Positions 44,242-52,287 of a stretch of 64,000 nt of DNA are shown here, one piece after another; within the stretch, counting starts at the first letter, position 1; the number at the start of each line of letters is the position of its first letter. The stretch is from Arthrobacter sp. Alg241-R88. Lineage in GTDB: Bacteria; Actinomycetota; Actinomycetes; Actinomycetales; Micrococcaceae. The DNA lies in NCBI RefSeq assembly GCF_900537115.1, contig NZ_UNRG01000001.1, positions 311,121 to 375,120 on the forward strand, written 5' to 3'. The position numbers and the translations under genes are program-made. Under the pieces are notes generated by a model. That model did not search any database, had not been told where the DNA came from, and saw nothing but the letters and a program-made list of their open reading frames with translations.

Positions 44242-44294
44242 TCGCCGGAACAGTGCGTGGTAGCCGAAGCTGCCGCGCACCGTTCCGGCGATTT
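44242..44294 (+). terminator. Terminator of the sir-cysHDN operon
   Basis: A 16-bp stem, 44242-44257 with 44276-44291, has one mismatch and is followed by a TTT tail, 12 bases after the cysN stop. The stem begins TCGCCGGAAC. Confidence 0.75.
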
Positions 44295-44311
44295 CGTGGT
44301 TAACGGTTGGC

Positions 44312-44749
44312 TTACCGCCCGGCTTCGAGGACGGATTTGAGCTTCTGCAGGTCCTTCCGGGTTTCCCGCCGGATCATCGGGGCCATGAAAAGCCCGGCGA
44401 GTTTGGAGAAGCCTGACGGCTTGCCGGTATTGCCGAGAGTCATGCGGGTCCCGCCTTCGGCATCGCTCCAGGTGTACGTGGTCTGCATGGGGAAGGGGCC
44501 CTGCGCGGTACGCATCACCAGCTTTTCACCGGGGATGTACTCCACGAATTCGTAGGTGTAGTTCAGCTCCCGGCCCAGGAACTTCGCAGTGAAGGCGACT
44601 TTGGCGCCCGGCGCCACCGGACCCGTCGTCAGCCGTTGCGACCTGTGGATGTTCACGTACCAGCGGGGCGCGTTGTCCGGGTCAGCCGCGTACTCCGCCA
44701 CCTCGGCGCGAGGCCGGCTGATGAGGATCTCGGTCTGGACGTTCACCAT
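44312..44749 (-). CDS. SRPBCC-family protein (polyketide cyclase/dehydrase-like)
   Basis: A 145-residue START-like protein with the usual opening VQTEILISRPRAEVAEYAADP. The C-terminal helix (LFMAPMIRRETRKDLQKLK) closes the cavity. The ligand is unknown. It is convergent with the sulfate operon and divergent from the rtcB gene. At least three SRPBCC proteins occur in this window (see also 9078 and 53846), but they are not close copies. Confidence 0.8.
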   Translation of the reverse strand: MVNVQTEILISRPRAEVAEYAADPDNAPRWYVNIHRSQRLTTGPVAPGAKVAFTAKFLGRELNYTYEFVEYIPGEKLVMRTAQGPFPMQTTYTWSDAEGGTRMTLGNTGKPSGFSKLAGLFMAPMIRRETRKDLQKLKSVLEAGR

Positions 44750-44847
44750 GGTTGCGTCTCCTTGTTGGGGTGGGACACCCTTCCGTTAGGCGGGTGGGGT
44801 TAGCCTAGGAACCACGTTAGTCCTCAGCCGTGAGTGGGAGGCCCTGC

Positions 44848-46014
44848 ATGGAAACCATCAACAGCAAGTTGCTGAACTGGGCTTCGATCCTGGACGGCCA
44901 AACGCGGGAGCAGGCCGTGATGACGTCCACGCTCCCGTTCATCTATCCGCACCTGGCGCTGATGCCCGACGCGCACCTGGGCAAGGGCGCCACTGTCGGT
45001 TCGGTCATCCCCACGCTGCACGCGATCATCCCGGCGGCCGTGGGGGTGGACATCGGCTGCGGCATGATCGCCGTCCGGACGCAGTATTCGCTGAAGGACC
45101 TGCCGAAGGACCGTAAAAAGCTCCGCGAAGACATCGAGCGCGTGATTCCGCTGTCCGCCGGGCACAACAACAAAAAAGTGCTCCCGACGGCGGAGCCCCG
45201 GATCGCGGAACTGAAGGAACTGGCGGCAAAGGCGGGCTTCAACCCCGCCCAGTACGTTGCGAAGTGGGAGCTGCAGCTGGGATCGCTGGGCTCGGGCAAC
45301 CACTTCATTGAAGTTTGCGCAAACGAGGCCGACGACGTCTGGCTGTTCCTGCACTCCGGCTCGCGTGGCATTGGCAACAAGATCGCCCAGCACCACATCG
45401 GCGTCGCCCAGCACGTCTCCCGGAAGAACCAGATCCACCTGCCCCACCCGGACCTGGCCTACCTCGATGAGGGCACGCCGCAGTTCGACCGGTACATCGC
45501 GGAGCTCCGCTGGGCCCAGCACTTCGCCCTGCTGAACCGGGAAGAAATGATGGACCGCGTCAGCATGCAGTTCGGCAACTGGGTGGGCGGCCCGGTGCAG
45601 GAACGCGAGCGGATCAACTGCCACCACAACTTCACGCAGCAGGAGACGCACTACGGCAAGTCCCTCTGGGTGTCCCGGAAGGGGGCCATCAAAGCCGCGC
45701 CGGGCGATCCCGGACTCATTCCCGGTTCCATGGGGACGGCGTCGTACGTGGTGGAGGGACGTGGCAACCCCGCATCCCTGAACTCCTCACCGCACGGGGC
45801 AGGCCGGGAGTACTCCCGCAACGCTGCCCGCAAGGCGTTCTCCCTCGAGGAGCTGAAGAAGGCCATGCGGGGCATCGAGTTCCGTGCCTCCGAAGCATTC
45901 ATCGACGAGATCCCGGCTGCTTACAAGTCGATTGACCAGGTGATGCAGGACGCCGCCGACCTCGTCACCGTGCGGCACAAACTTCGGCAGCTGATCAACG
46001 TCAAAGGCAACTGA
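44848..46014 (+). CDS. rtcB: RtcB-family RNA ligase
   Basis: A 388-residue Mn/GTP-dependent ligase that joins 2',3'-cyclic phosphate or 3'-phosphate RNA ends to 5'-OH ends. Metal-site residues lie in GVDIGCGMIAV, SLGSGNHFIEV, FLHSGSRGIGN and NCHHNFTQQE. The guanylylated His is in PHGAGREYSR. GGGAGG five bases before ATG 44848 sets the start; a GTG at 44830 is rejected. The gene stands alone without RtcA, RtcR or archease, as in many actinobacteria. Its length is short compared with E. coli RtcB (408), which fits the RtcB3-like subgroup. Confidence 0.9.
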   Translation: METINSKLLNWASILDGQTREQAVMTSTLPFIYPHLALMPDAHLGKGATVGSVIPTLHAIIPAAVGVDIGCGMIAVRTQYSLKDLPKDRKKLREDIERVIPLSAGHNNKKVLPTAEPRIAELKELAAKAGFNPAQYVAKWELQLGSLGSGNHFIEVCANEADDVWLFLHSGSRGIGNKIAQHHIGVAQHVSRKNQIHLPHPDLAYLDEGTPQFDRYIAELRWAQHFALLNREEMMDRVSMQFGNWVGGPVQERERINCHHNFTQQETHYGKSLWVSRKGAIKAAPGDPGLIPGSMGTASYVVEGRGNPASLNSSPHGAGREYSRNAARKAFSLEELKKAMRGIEFRASEAFIDEIPAAYKSIDQVMQDAADLVTVRHKLRQLINVKGN

Positions 46015-46047
46015 CGCGGATGGACCGGGCGGTCCTGTTCGTAAGGG

Positions 46048-46881
46048 TCAGGATGCTTCAACGGCCGGCGCTGCAGCCCGGATCCGTGCGGACTGGAGCC
46101 ACGCCCTGGCGCTGGCCGGGTTGTCAGCCGTTCCGCCGTCGGCCCTCAACTCCAGCGCCCGGTCCAGGTCGCCGGGACACGTCAGGGGCCAGACGTGGAC
46201 CTCCAGGCCCGCTGCGTGCAGCTGTTCCACGTGCACCGGCATGAGGTGCTCGAATCCCGTGTACAGCGTGCCGGCTCCCGTGGTGATGAGGACGTCTTCG
46301 AGTTCCTCCTGCTGCCGGCGCGTACTTGGAAAGCTGCTGACTATGAGTCCCCGGGGAACCGCAGGCAGGTGCAAAGCGAGCAGGAAAAGTGCCTCCGGGA
46401 GGAAACTGGAGAACTTGATGCGGCGGGTGCAGGACGGCGCTTGGCCCAAAAGCGCGGCAAGGGCAGGCACCGCGGACGGGTCCTTGATTTCCACTTGGAG
46501 CGTGACGCTGGTCAGTTCAAGGATGTCAGCAAACGTTGGAACGGGCTGTCCTGAATCCAACAGAACCTCGTGCAGCTGCGCCAGCGTCAGCTGGGTCACC
46601 GGCGTGGCCAGGCAGGGCCCTCCCGCTGCCAACCGCTCAAGGGTCGGATCGTGAAGGACGATGGGGACGCCGTCGGCAGTAATGCGGACGTCCAGTTCGA
46701 TCTCGTCAACGCCGGCGGCTTCAGCCATGCGGAATGACGCCGCACTGTTCTCCGGTGCAAGGGCCATGGCCCCGCGATGGCCGACCACCGCAAAATCCGC
46801 AATGAGCCGGTCGGTCCGAGTGGTGCTGTCCGTAAAGTCATGTGGAAGCTGCAGAGCGGAAAGCACCTGGTTATTGGTCAC
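46048..46881 (-). CDS. Glycerophosphodiester phosphodiesterase family protein
   Basis: A 277-residue TIM-barrel enzyme that cleaves glycerophosphodiesters to glycerol 3-phosphate and an alcohol. The catalytic signature is visible as FAVVGHRGAMALAPENS, EIELDVRITADG and LHDPTLERLA, giving both His residues and the Glu-Asp metal site. There is no signal peptide, so it acts in the cytosol. The start is a GTG at 46881. It is convergent with rtcB and stands alone. Confidence 0.87.
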   Translation of the reverse strand: MTNNQVLSALQLPHDFTDSTTRTDRLIADFAVVGHRGAMALAPENSAASFRMAEAAGVDEIELDVRITADGVPIVLHDPTLERLAAGGPCLATPVTQLTLAQLHEVLLDSGQPVPTFADILELTSVTLQVEIKDPSAVPALAALLGQAPSCTRRIKFSSFLPEALFLLALHLPAVPRGLIVSSFPSTRRQQEELEDVLITTGAGTLYTGFEHLMPVHVEQLHAAGLEVHVWPLTCPGDLDRALELRADGGTADNPASARAWLQSARIRAAAPAVEAS

Positions 46882-47008
46882 ACCCAGAACCTACGAAGGC
46901 AAGGTCAACAGAAAGTTGGAGCGACCTTAACGGGGTAAAAACATCCGCTCAAGAGGCCGAGGCACCGGAAGTACGGCGTCCTGGACACCCGCCGGGGCCG
47001 ACGGAACG

Positions 47009-47482
47009 TCAGCCAAGGTCCGGTTTCTGTTTAAGCGTTGCCTGCAGCAGGTACGTCGTTTGGCGGCCACACTGTTTGATCCGTCGGAGGTGCTCCGCGG
47101 CCAGGTGCGGCAGTGCAACGGCAGGGTCATTCTCGCGGGTTTCGTTGCGGAGGGCACGCTCCAGGTCGATGGCCATCTCGGCAAGGCGTTCAGCGCCCAC
47201 CATCTGGCTGGATGTCTTGAGGCTCAACACCGCATCCATTGCTCCCCGGGAGTCCCCGGTTGTCAGGGTCTGCCGCAGCCGTTCAATCCGTTCGGGCAGG
47301 TACCCGATGAAGTTCTGCACGAATACCCTCCAGACTCCCTCATCGCCTTCCAGCTCCTCGCGAAGCCTTTCCAGCACGGCTGGATCAAGGAGGGGCGCGT
47401 AGCCGTCGCCCTGGGTCACTGTTGCCCCCCGCGGCAAGCCCACCCGCCGGGCAGGGCCCAGCGACACAACCGTCGCCTGCAT
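47009..47482 (-). CDS. Hpt-domain protein lacking the phospho-histidine
   Basis: A 157-residue protein with a four-helix histidine-phosphotransfer-like core at about 30-130 (LLDPAVLERLREELEGDE, then FIGYLPERIERLRQTL). The canonical HxLKGS motif reads LSLKTSSQMVGAERLA, so the phospho-accepting His is replaced by Leu. It cannot relay phosphate in the usual way and may be a pseudo-Hpt binding partner. The start is ATG 47482; a GTG at 47419 with GGGGGG upstream is an alternative. No sensor kinase or response regulator gene is adjacent. Confidence 0.7.
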   Translation of the reverse strand: MQATVVSLGPARRVGLPRGATVTQGDGYAPLLDPAVLERLREELEGDEGVWRVFVQNFIGYLPERIERLRQTLTTGDSRGAMDAVLSLKTSSQMVGAERLAEMAIDLERALRNETRENDPAVALPHLAAEHLRRIKQCGRQTTYLLQATLKQKPDLG

Positions 47483-47730
47483 CGCTCGATACCCATGACG
47501 TGCCCCTGAAAGTCAAAACACCTGTGTGCCTCCCAGCAGGACCTTAACTGGACGCTACGTGCCGGGGGATGGCGAGGCACGAGTAGTGAGTACTCGAATC
47601 TCTTGGCATGGGGAATTCCGGGCTCACAAGTGGTGGGACGCCGTCGTCGAAATATGACGCTAAATGAACCCGCGTGACCCCCCGTTTCCGCTTCATTGAA
47701 CGGCTTTCGGCCACTCCCTATGGTGAAACA

Positions 47731-48888
47731 ATGACTAGTTCCAAGCCCGGGATGACCCGCATCGTGGCAGGCGAAAGCGCGGTCCCCAAGCGCAGGCGTG
47801 CCATCGAGGCTGCCCTGGCTGTTGGGCTGGTCCTGCTGATCGTGGTTGGGGCAGTGGTGGCATCCACCGTTTCGCGTAACACTGAGGCGCAGGCTGTTGA
47901 ACCCACGCCCGCGGCGGACCTGAAGCTGGGATATTTTGGCAACGTCACGCACGCGCCCGCACTGGTAGGCATCAAGGAAGGCTTCCTGGCTGAAGCCCTG
48001 GGCGATACCGCCCTCAGCACTGAAACTTTTAATGCCGGGCCGGCGGCCATCGAGGCGCTGAATGCGGGCGCCATCGATGCTGCCTACATCGGCCCCAACC
48101 CGGCCATCAACTCCTTCGTGAAGAGCCAGGGCGAGTCCGTCAGGATCGTCGCCGGGGCTGCTGCAGGAGGTGCCCAGCTGGTGGTCAAGCCTGGGATCAC
48201 ATCCGCGGCGGACCTCAAGGGAAAGACCCTCGCGTCGCCGCAGCTCGGCGGTACCCAGGACGTGGCCCTCCGCGCCTGGCTTGCGGACCAGGGCTACAAA
48301 ACCAACGTCGACGGCAGCGGCGACGTCGCCATCAACCCCACTGAGAACGCCCAGACACTGAAGCTGTTCCAGGACGGAAAGCTCGACGGCGCGTGGTTGC
48401 CTGAGCCTTGGGCGTCCAGGCTGGTGCTCCAGGCCGGAGCGAAGATGCTGGTGGATGAAAAGGACCTGTGGGATGGCAGCAGCACCGGCAAGCCGGGCGA
48501 GTTCCCCACGACGGTCCTGATCGTGAACCAGAAGTTCGCGGCCGACCATCCGGATACGGTGAAGGCGCTGCTGGCGGGCCACGCAAAGTCCGTCGCCTGG
48601 CTGAACGAAGCACCGGCCGGGCAGAAGGCCTCCGTCATCAATTCGGCACTGCAGGAGTCAGCAGGCGCAGCATTGGCCGACGACGTCCTCGCACGGTCCC
48701 TGGCCAACATCACCTTCACCCTCGACCCGCTGGCCGGAAGCTACCCCAGGCTGCTGCAGGACGGCGTGGAGGCCGGCACCACCAAACAGGCAGACATCAA
48801 CGGCCTCTTCGATCTTCGCCCGCTCAACGACGTCATCGCCGGCGCCGGCACCCAACGGATCCCGGCTGCCGGCCTCGGCCGGGACTGA
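47731..48888 (+). CDS. ABC transporter substrate-binding protein (sulfonate/nitrate/taurine type)
   Basis: A 385-residue SsuA/NitT-like binding protein. A basic N-terminus and a hydrophobic helix (about 25-47) act as signal or anchor; no lipobox is seen. The fold starts LKLGYFGNVTHAPALVGIKEGF and has a IDAAYIGPNPAINSF ligand block. It is the first gene of an ABC set with ATPase and permease. The sulfur-assimilation genes around it suggest a sulfonate or sulfate ester as substrate. No monooxygenase for desulfonation is present in the window. Confidence 0.85.
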   Translation: MTSSKPGMTRIVAGESAVPKRRRAIEAALAVGLVLLIVVGAVVASTVSRNTEAQAVEPTPAADLKLGYFGNVTHAPALVGIKEGFLAEALGDTALSTETFNAGPAAIEALNAGAIDAAYIGPNPAINSFVKSQGESVRIVAGAAAGGAQLVVKPGITSAADLKGKTLASPQLGGTQDVALRAWLADQGYKTNVDGSGDVAINPTENAQTLKLFQDGKLDGAWLPEPWASRLVLQAGAKMLVDEKDLWDGSSTGKPGEFPTTVLIVNQKFAADHPDTVKALLAGHAKSVAWLNEAPAGQKASVINSALQESAGAALADDVLARSLANITFTLDPLAGSYPRLLQDGVEAGTTKQADINGLFDLRPLNDVIAGAGTQRIPAAGLGRD

Positions 48889-48919
48889 CCCCTTTCCATC
48901 ACTACCTAAGGACGGCACC

Positions 48920-49645
48920 ATGCCAGTCGTACTGGAACACCTGGGCAAGCGCTTCGGCGACGGCGCCCCGGTACTGGACGACGTCAACGCCAACATCGGC
49001 AAGGGCGAGTTCGTTGCCCTCCTCGGTGCCTCCGGCTGCGGCAAATCCACCCTGCTGAACATCATGGCGGGACTGGAGGCGCCGACGTCGGGCGCCCTCG
49101 AAGTGCCCAGCGACGGTGCTGCCTTTATGTTCCAGGACGCGGCACTGTTTCCTTGGCTCACCGCCCGGGAGAACATCGAGCTGGCCCTGAAGCTCCGCGG
49201 CGTTGGCAAGGCCGAGCGCAAGGCCAAGGCACAGGAGCTCCTCGAACTGGTGCACCTTGGCACCGCAGGGGACAAGCGCCCACACGAGCTGTCCGGCGGC
49301 ATGCGCCAGCGTGTGTCCCTGGCCCGGTCGCTGGCCCAGGACCGGCAGCTGCTCCTCATGGACGAGCCGTTCGCCGCCTTGGACGCCATCACCCGCGATC
49401 TGCTGCATGACGAGCTTGAGCGCATCTGGAAGGAAACCGGGCGCACCATCGTCTTCGTGACCCACAACGTCCGCGAGGCCGTGCGGCTGGGCCAGCGTGT
49501 GCTGCTTCTGTCCTCCCGCCCCGGCCGCGTTGTCCAGGAATGGGCAGTCACCGAGGAACACCGGACCGATGCCGGGCTTGCCGGCCAGCTGACCGGGGTC
49601 ATCACTGCCCGGCTGCGTGAGGAGATTCGCCGCCATGCCAAGTAA
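48920..49645 (+). CDS. ABC transporter ATP-binding protein (SsuB/TauB type)
   Basis: A 241-residue ATPase. Walker A GASGCGKSTLLNIMAGLEAP, the signature ELSGGMRQRVSLARSL, Walker B LLLMDEPFAALDAITR and the His switch VFVTHNVREAVRLG are complete. It follows the binding-protein gene by 31 bases with AAGGACGGC upstream and overlaps the permease start by 11 bases. Confidence 0.93.
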   Translation: MPVVLEHLGKRFGDGAPVLDDVNANIGKGEFVALLGASGCGKSTLLNIMAGLEAPTSGALEVPSDGAAFMFQDAALFPWLTARENIELALKLRGVGKAERKAKAQELLELVHLGTAGDKRPHELSGGMRQRVSLARSLAQDRQLLLMDEPFAALDAITRDLLHDELERIWKETGRTIVFVTHNVREAVRLGQRVLLLSSRPGRVVQEWAVTEEHRTDAGLAGQLTGVITARLREEIRRHAK

Positions 49646-50675
49646 GTCCCTGTCCAGCTCCGCGCCCGATGCCGCCCCCGCCCCTTCGCCGGAAGGCCTT
49701 CGTCCTGCGGACGAAGCGTCCGGCTCCGACAGGCCCGATGCCACTCCCTGGGCGGCATCGGGCGCTGCGCCTGCATCCACTCAGCACGTCCATGCCGCTT
49801 TGACAAGAAGTTCGACGGGCAGGGAGGACCTGCGGGAACTGGAATCCGGCCTTGACTCTCTTCAGTCCGACGCCGACCGCAAGCACCGGATCGACTGGAG
49901 CCGCGTGCTCCTGCCCATCGCGGCCCTGGTGGTCCTGGTGCTCATCTGGCAGTTCTACGTATCGCTCGGAGTGAAGCGCCGCGACCTGGTGCCCGGCCCC
50001 ATGGACGTGGTGACGCAGATGGGCGTCCTCTGGAACGAGGGCAAACTTCAGGAAGCCGTCTGGACCTCCATGCAGCGGGGGCTGGTTGGCTTTGTGATCA
50101 GTGTGGCCATCGCTACTCCCGTGGGCCTGTTGCTGGCCCAGGTGGCTCCGCTGCGCCGTGCTTTCGGTCCGCTGATTTCCGGCCTTCAGGTGCTGCCTTC
50201 GGTGGCCTGGGTGCCTGCCGCCATCATCTGGTTCGGCCTCACCGACGCCACCGTGTACTTCGTCATCTTTATGGGCGCCATTCCCTCCATCATCAATGGA
50301 CTCATTTCCGGGGTGGACCAGATCCCGCCGCAGTACCGGCGCGTGGGAACGGTCCTGGGTGCCTCCCGGCTGGAGATGGCGCTGCAGATCATCCTTCCCG
50401 CCGCCCTGCCCGGATACCTGGGCGGTCTCAAGCAGGGCTGGGCCTTCTCCTGGCGATCACTCATGGCCGCGGAAATCATCGCAGTGGGCGGGACCATCGG
50501 GTTCGGCCTCGGCTCCCTGCTCGACCAGGGCCGCATCCTGTCCGACATGACAGTGGTGATGTCGGCAATCCTGCTGATCCTCGCAGTCGGCATCCTGATC
50601 GAACTGCTGGTGTTCGGCCCCATTGAGAAGCGCCTCCTCCGCAGCCGCGGCCTGCTCTCCGGCAGCACCCGCTAA
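49635..50675 (+). CDS. ABC transporter permease (SsuC/TauC type) with long cytosolic N-terminus
   Basis: A 346-residue permease with six membrane helices in the last 250 residues and the EAA loop RVGTVLGASRLEMALQIILP. The first 90 residues are a Ser/Ala/Pro-rich, acidic extension without membrane segments, which is much longer than E. coli SsuC. The start ATG 49635 lies in the end of the ATPase gene with GAGGAG upstream. A 17-bp-stem terminator follows. Confidence 0.9.
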   Translation: MPSKSLSSSAPDAAPAPSPEGLRPADEASGSDRPDATPWAASGAAPASTQHVHAALTRSSTGREDLRELESGLDSLQSDADRKHRIDWSRVLLPIAALVVLVLIWQFYVSLGVKRRDLVPGPMDVVTQMGVLWNEGKLQEAVWTSMQRGLVGFVISVAIATPVGLLLAQVAPLRRAFGPLISGLQVLPSVAWVPAAIIWFGLTDATVYFVIFMGAIPSIINGLISGVDQIPPQYRRVGTVLGASRLEMALQIILPAALPGYLGGLKQGWAFSWRSLMAAEIIAVGGTIGFGLGSLLDQGRILSDMTVVMSAILLILAVGILIELLVFGPIEKRLLRSRGLLSGSTR

Positions 50676-50697
50676 CCCGCACCACTACAAGACCGCA

Positions 50698-50736
50698 AGC
50701 AAAGCCCGACGGCGACTCCCGCCGTCGGGCTTTGCT
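50698..50736 (+). terminator. Strong hairpin after the ABC operon
   Basis: A perfect 17-bp stem (50698-50714 with 50720-50736) with a 5-base loop, beginning AGCAAAGCCCGACGGCG. There is no long T run, but the stem is very stable and lies 22 bases after the permease stop. Confidence 0.8.
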
Positions 50737-50889
50737 GCGCTTCCGTTCCTGCCAGTACCCAGCCGGGACACTTTGGCACGGACACGCCGCTGATTGCGCC
50801 TGTTCCGGCTTCAACACCCGCCAATGCCCCCACGACGGTGGCCAACCGGTATGTGACGCAGCATTACCTTGCGTGAACTGGTGTTGCTC

Positions 50890-50933
50890 GGCCTTTGTTG
50901 GCGATTGTGACGCGGCCCTACCGTTGATTCATG
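50890..50933 (+). promoter_or_regulatory. Leaderless promoter of cysG, matching the sir promoter
   Basis: GGCCTTTGT, then 18 bases, then CCTACCGTTGATTCATG with the start codon at the end. The -10 TACCGT (50919-50924) ends six bases before the ATG. A TTGTGACGC motif sits inside the 18-base spacer and a TGTGACGC upstream near 50855. Confidence 0.6.
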
Positions 50934-52187
50934 GCAATTCAGGATATCTACCCCACAGCGTTGCGGTTGCTCGGCCGCCCCGTGCTGGTGGTCGGCGGCG
51001 GCCCGGTGGCAGCACGCCGCGCCAAGGGTCTGCTCGACGCCGGTGCCCAGGTCACCGTCGTGGCGCCGGTTGCCTCCGCCGCGCTCCGGGAGCTCGCCGA
51101 CGCCGGCCTCCTCTCTTGGGAGCCCCGCACCTACGCTTCCTCCGACGTCGACGGCGTCTGGTTCGTCCAGACGGCCACCGGCGATTCCGCAGTGGACGCC
51201 CAGGTCTCTGCGGACGCCGAGGCGCAGCGCATCTGGTGCGTCAACGCCTCCGACCATGAAGCCTCCGCAGCCTGGACCCCCGCCGTCGCCGAGGTGGACG
51301 ACATCAAGATCGCCGTGAACGCCGGGGGAGACCCGCGCCGCGCCATGGCCGTCCGCGACGCCGTCGCCACCGCGCTCGAAACCGGAGACCTGCCGCTGCG
51401 ACGCCGCCGGGCGTCTGCTGGAAGCGTTGCCCTCGTAGGCGGTGGCCCCGGCGACACCGGCCTCATCACCGTCCGCGGCCGCCGCCTCCTGGGCCAGGCC
51501 GACGTCGTGGTGGCAGACCGCCTGGGCCCCCGCGAACTCCTGAACGAACTGGCCCCCGATGTCGGCGTGATCGAGGTGGGCAAGACCCCCGGCCACCACC
51601 CCGTGCCGCAGTCAGAGATCAACCGGATCCTCGTCGAGGAAGCCCTGAAAGGGCACCGCGTGGTCCGACTCAAGGGCGGCGACCCGTACGTCCTGGGCCG
51701 CGGCGGGGAAGAAGCCGAGTACTGCCGGCAGCACGGCGTCGAGGTCGAAGTGGTCTCCGGCGTTACGTCCGCAATTTCCGTTCCCGCCGCCGCCGGCATC
51801 CCTGTTACGCACCGCGGCCTGGCCAAAGGCTTCAGCGTCGTGACCGGCCACGAGGAACTGTCCGAAGTTCCGGCCCGCGCGGACCACACCGTTGTCCTGC
51901 TGATGGGCGTGGGCCAGTTGCGCGAATCGGCGTCCGCTCTGGGCAAAGCCGGTCTGCCCGGTGACACCCCGGTTGGTATTGTGGAAAACGGCTATTTGCC
52001 GAACCAGCGCGTCACCATCGGCACGCTCGGTTCCATTGCGGACCAGGCGGAAGCCGCCGGCGTCGCAAACCCGGCAGTCATTGTCATCGGCGACGTGGTG
52101 CGCGTGAGCCCGTTTGCGCCATCGCACTTCAAAACCGCTGACTACAGCACCATCACCCCGAACAAGCCCCGAGTCCTCACCACCTAG
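50931..52187 (+). CDS. cysG: Siroheme synthase: precorrin-2 dehydrogenase plus uroporphyrinogen-III methyltransferase
   Basis: A 418-residue two-part enzyme. The N-terminal NAD-binding half (about 1-150) with PVLVVGGGPVAARRAKGLL oxidises precorrin-2. The C-terminal SUMT half (about 160-410) has LVGGGPGDTGLITVRG, VVRLKGGDPYVLGRGGEE and VTSAISVPAAAGIPVTHRG, the signature of uroporphyrinogen-III C-methyltransferases. The iron step may be done by the separate chelatase at 38344. The gene appears leaderless and shares its promoter layout with the sir operon, which makes siroheme supply follow demand. Confidence 0.92.
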   Translation: MAIQDIYPTALRLLGRPVLVVGGGPVAARRAKGLLDAGAQVTVVAPVASAALRELADAGLLSWEPRTYASSDVDGVWFVQTATGDSAVDAQVSADAEAQRIWCVNASDHEASAAWTPAVAEVDDIKIAVNAGGDPRRAMAVRDAVATALETGDLPLRRRRASAGSVALVGGGPGDTGLITVRGRRLLGQADVVVADRLGPRELLNELAPDVGVIEVGKTPGHHPVPQSEINRILVEEALKGHRVVRLKGGDPYVLGRGGEEAEYCRQHGVEVEVVSGVTSAISVPAAAGIPVTHRGLAKGFSVVTGHEELSEVPARADHTVVLLMGVGQLRESASALGKAGLPGDTPVGIVENGYLPNQRVTIGTLGSIADQAEAAGVANPAVIVIGDVVRVSPFAPSHFKTADYSTITPNKPRVLTT

Positions 52188-52195
52188 CCCACCAT

Positions 52196-52261
52196 CCCAA
52201 CTAAGTAGCGCCAAGTGTCGTTATGAGCCCTCAAAACGACAGTTAGTGCGACCTAGTTGGG
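52196..52261. repeat. Degenerate copy 2 of the 31-bp-arm palindrome
   Basis: Left arm 52196-52226 and right arm 52231-52261 match the element at 8006-8071 but pair with six mismatches. It lies between cysG and the FprA-like gene, 27 bases before the latter's start codon. Confidence 0.85.
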
Positions 52262-52287
52262 ACGGACCGAAGAAAAGGAACACAGCC

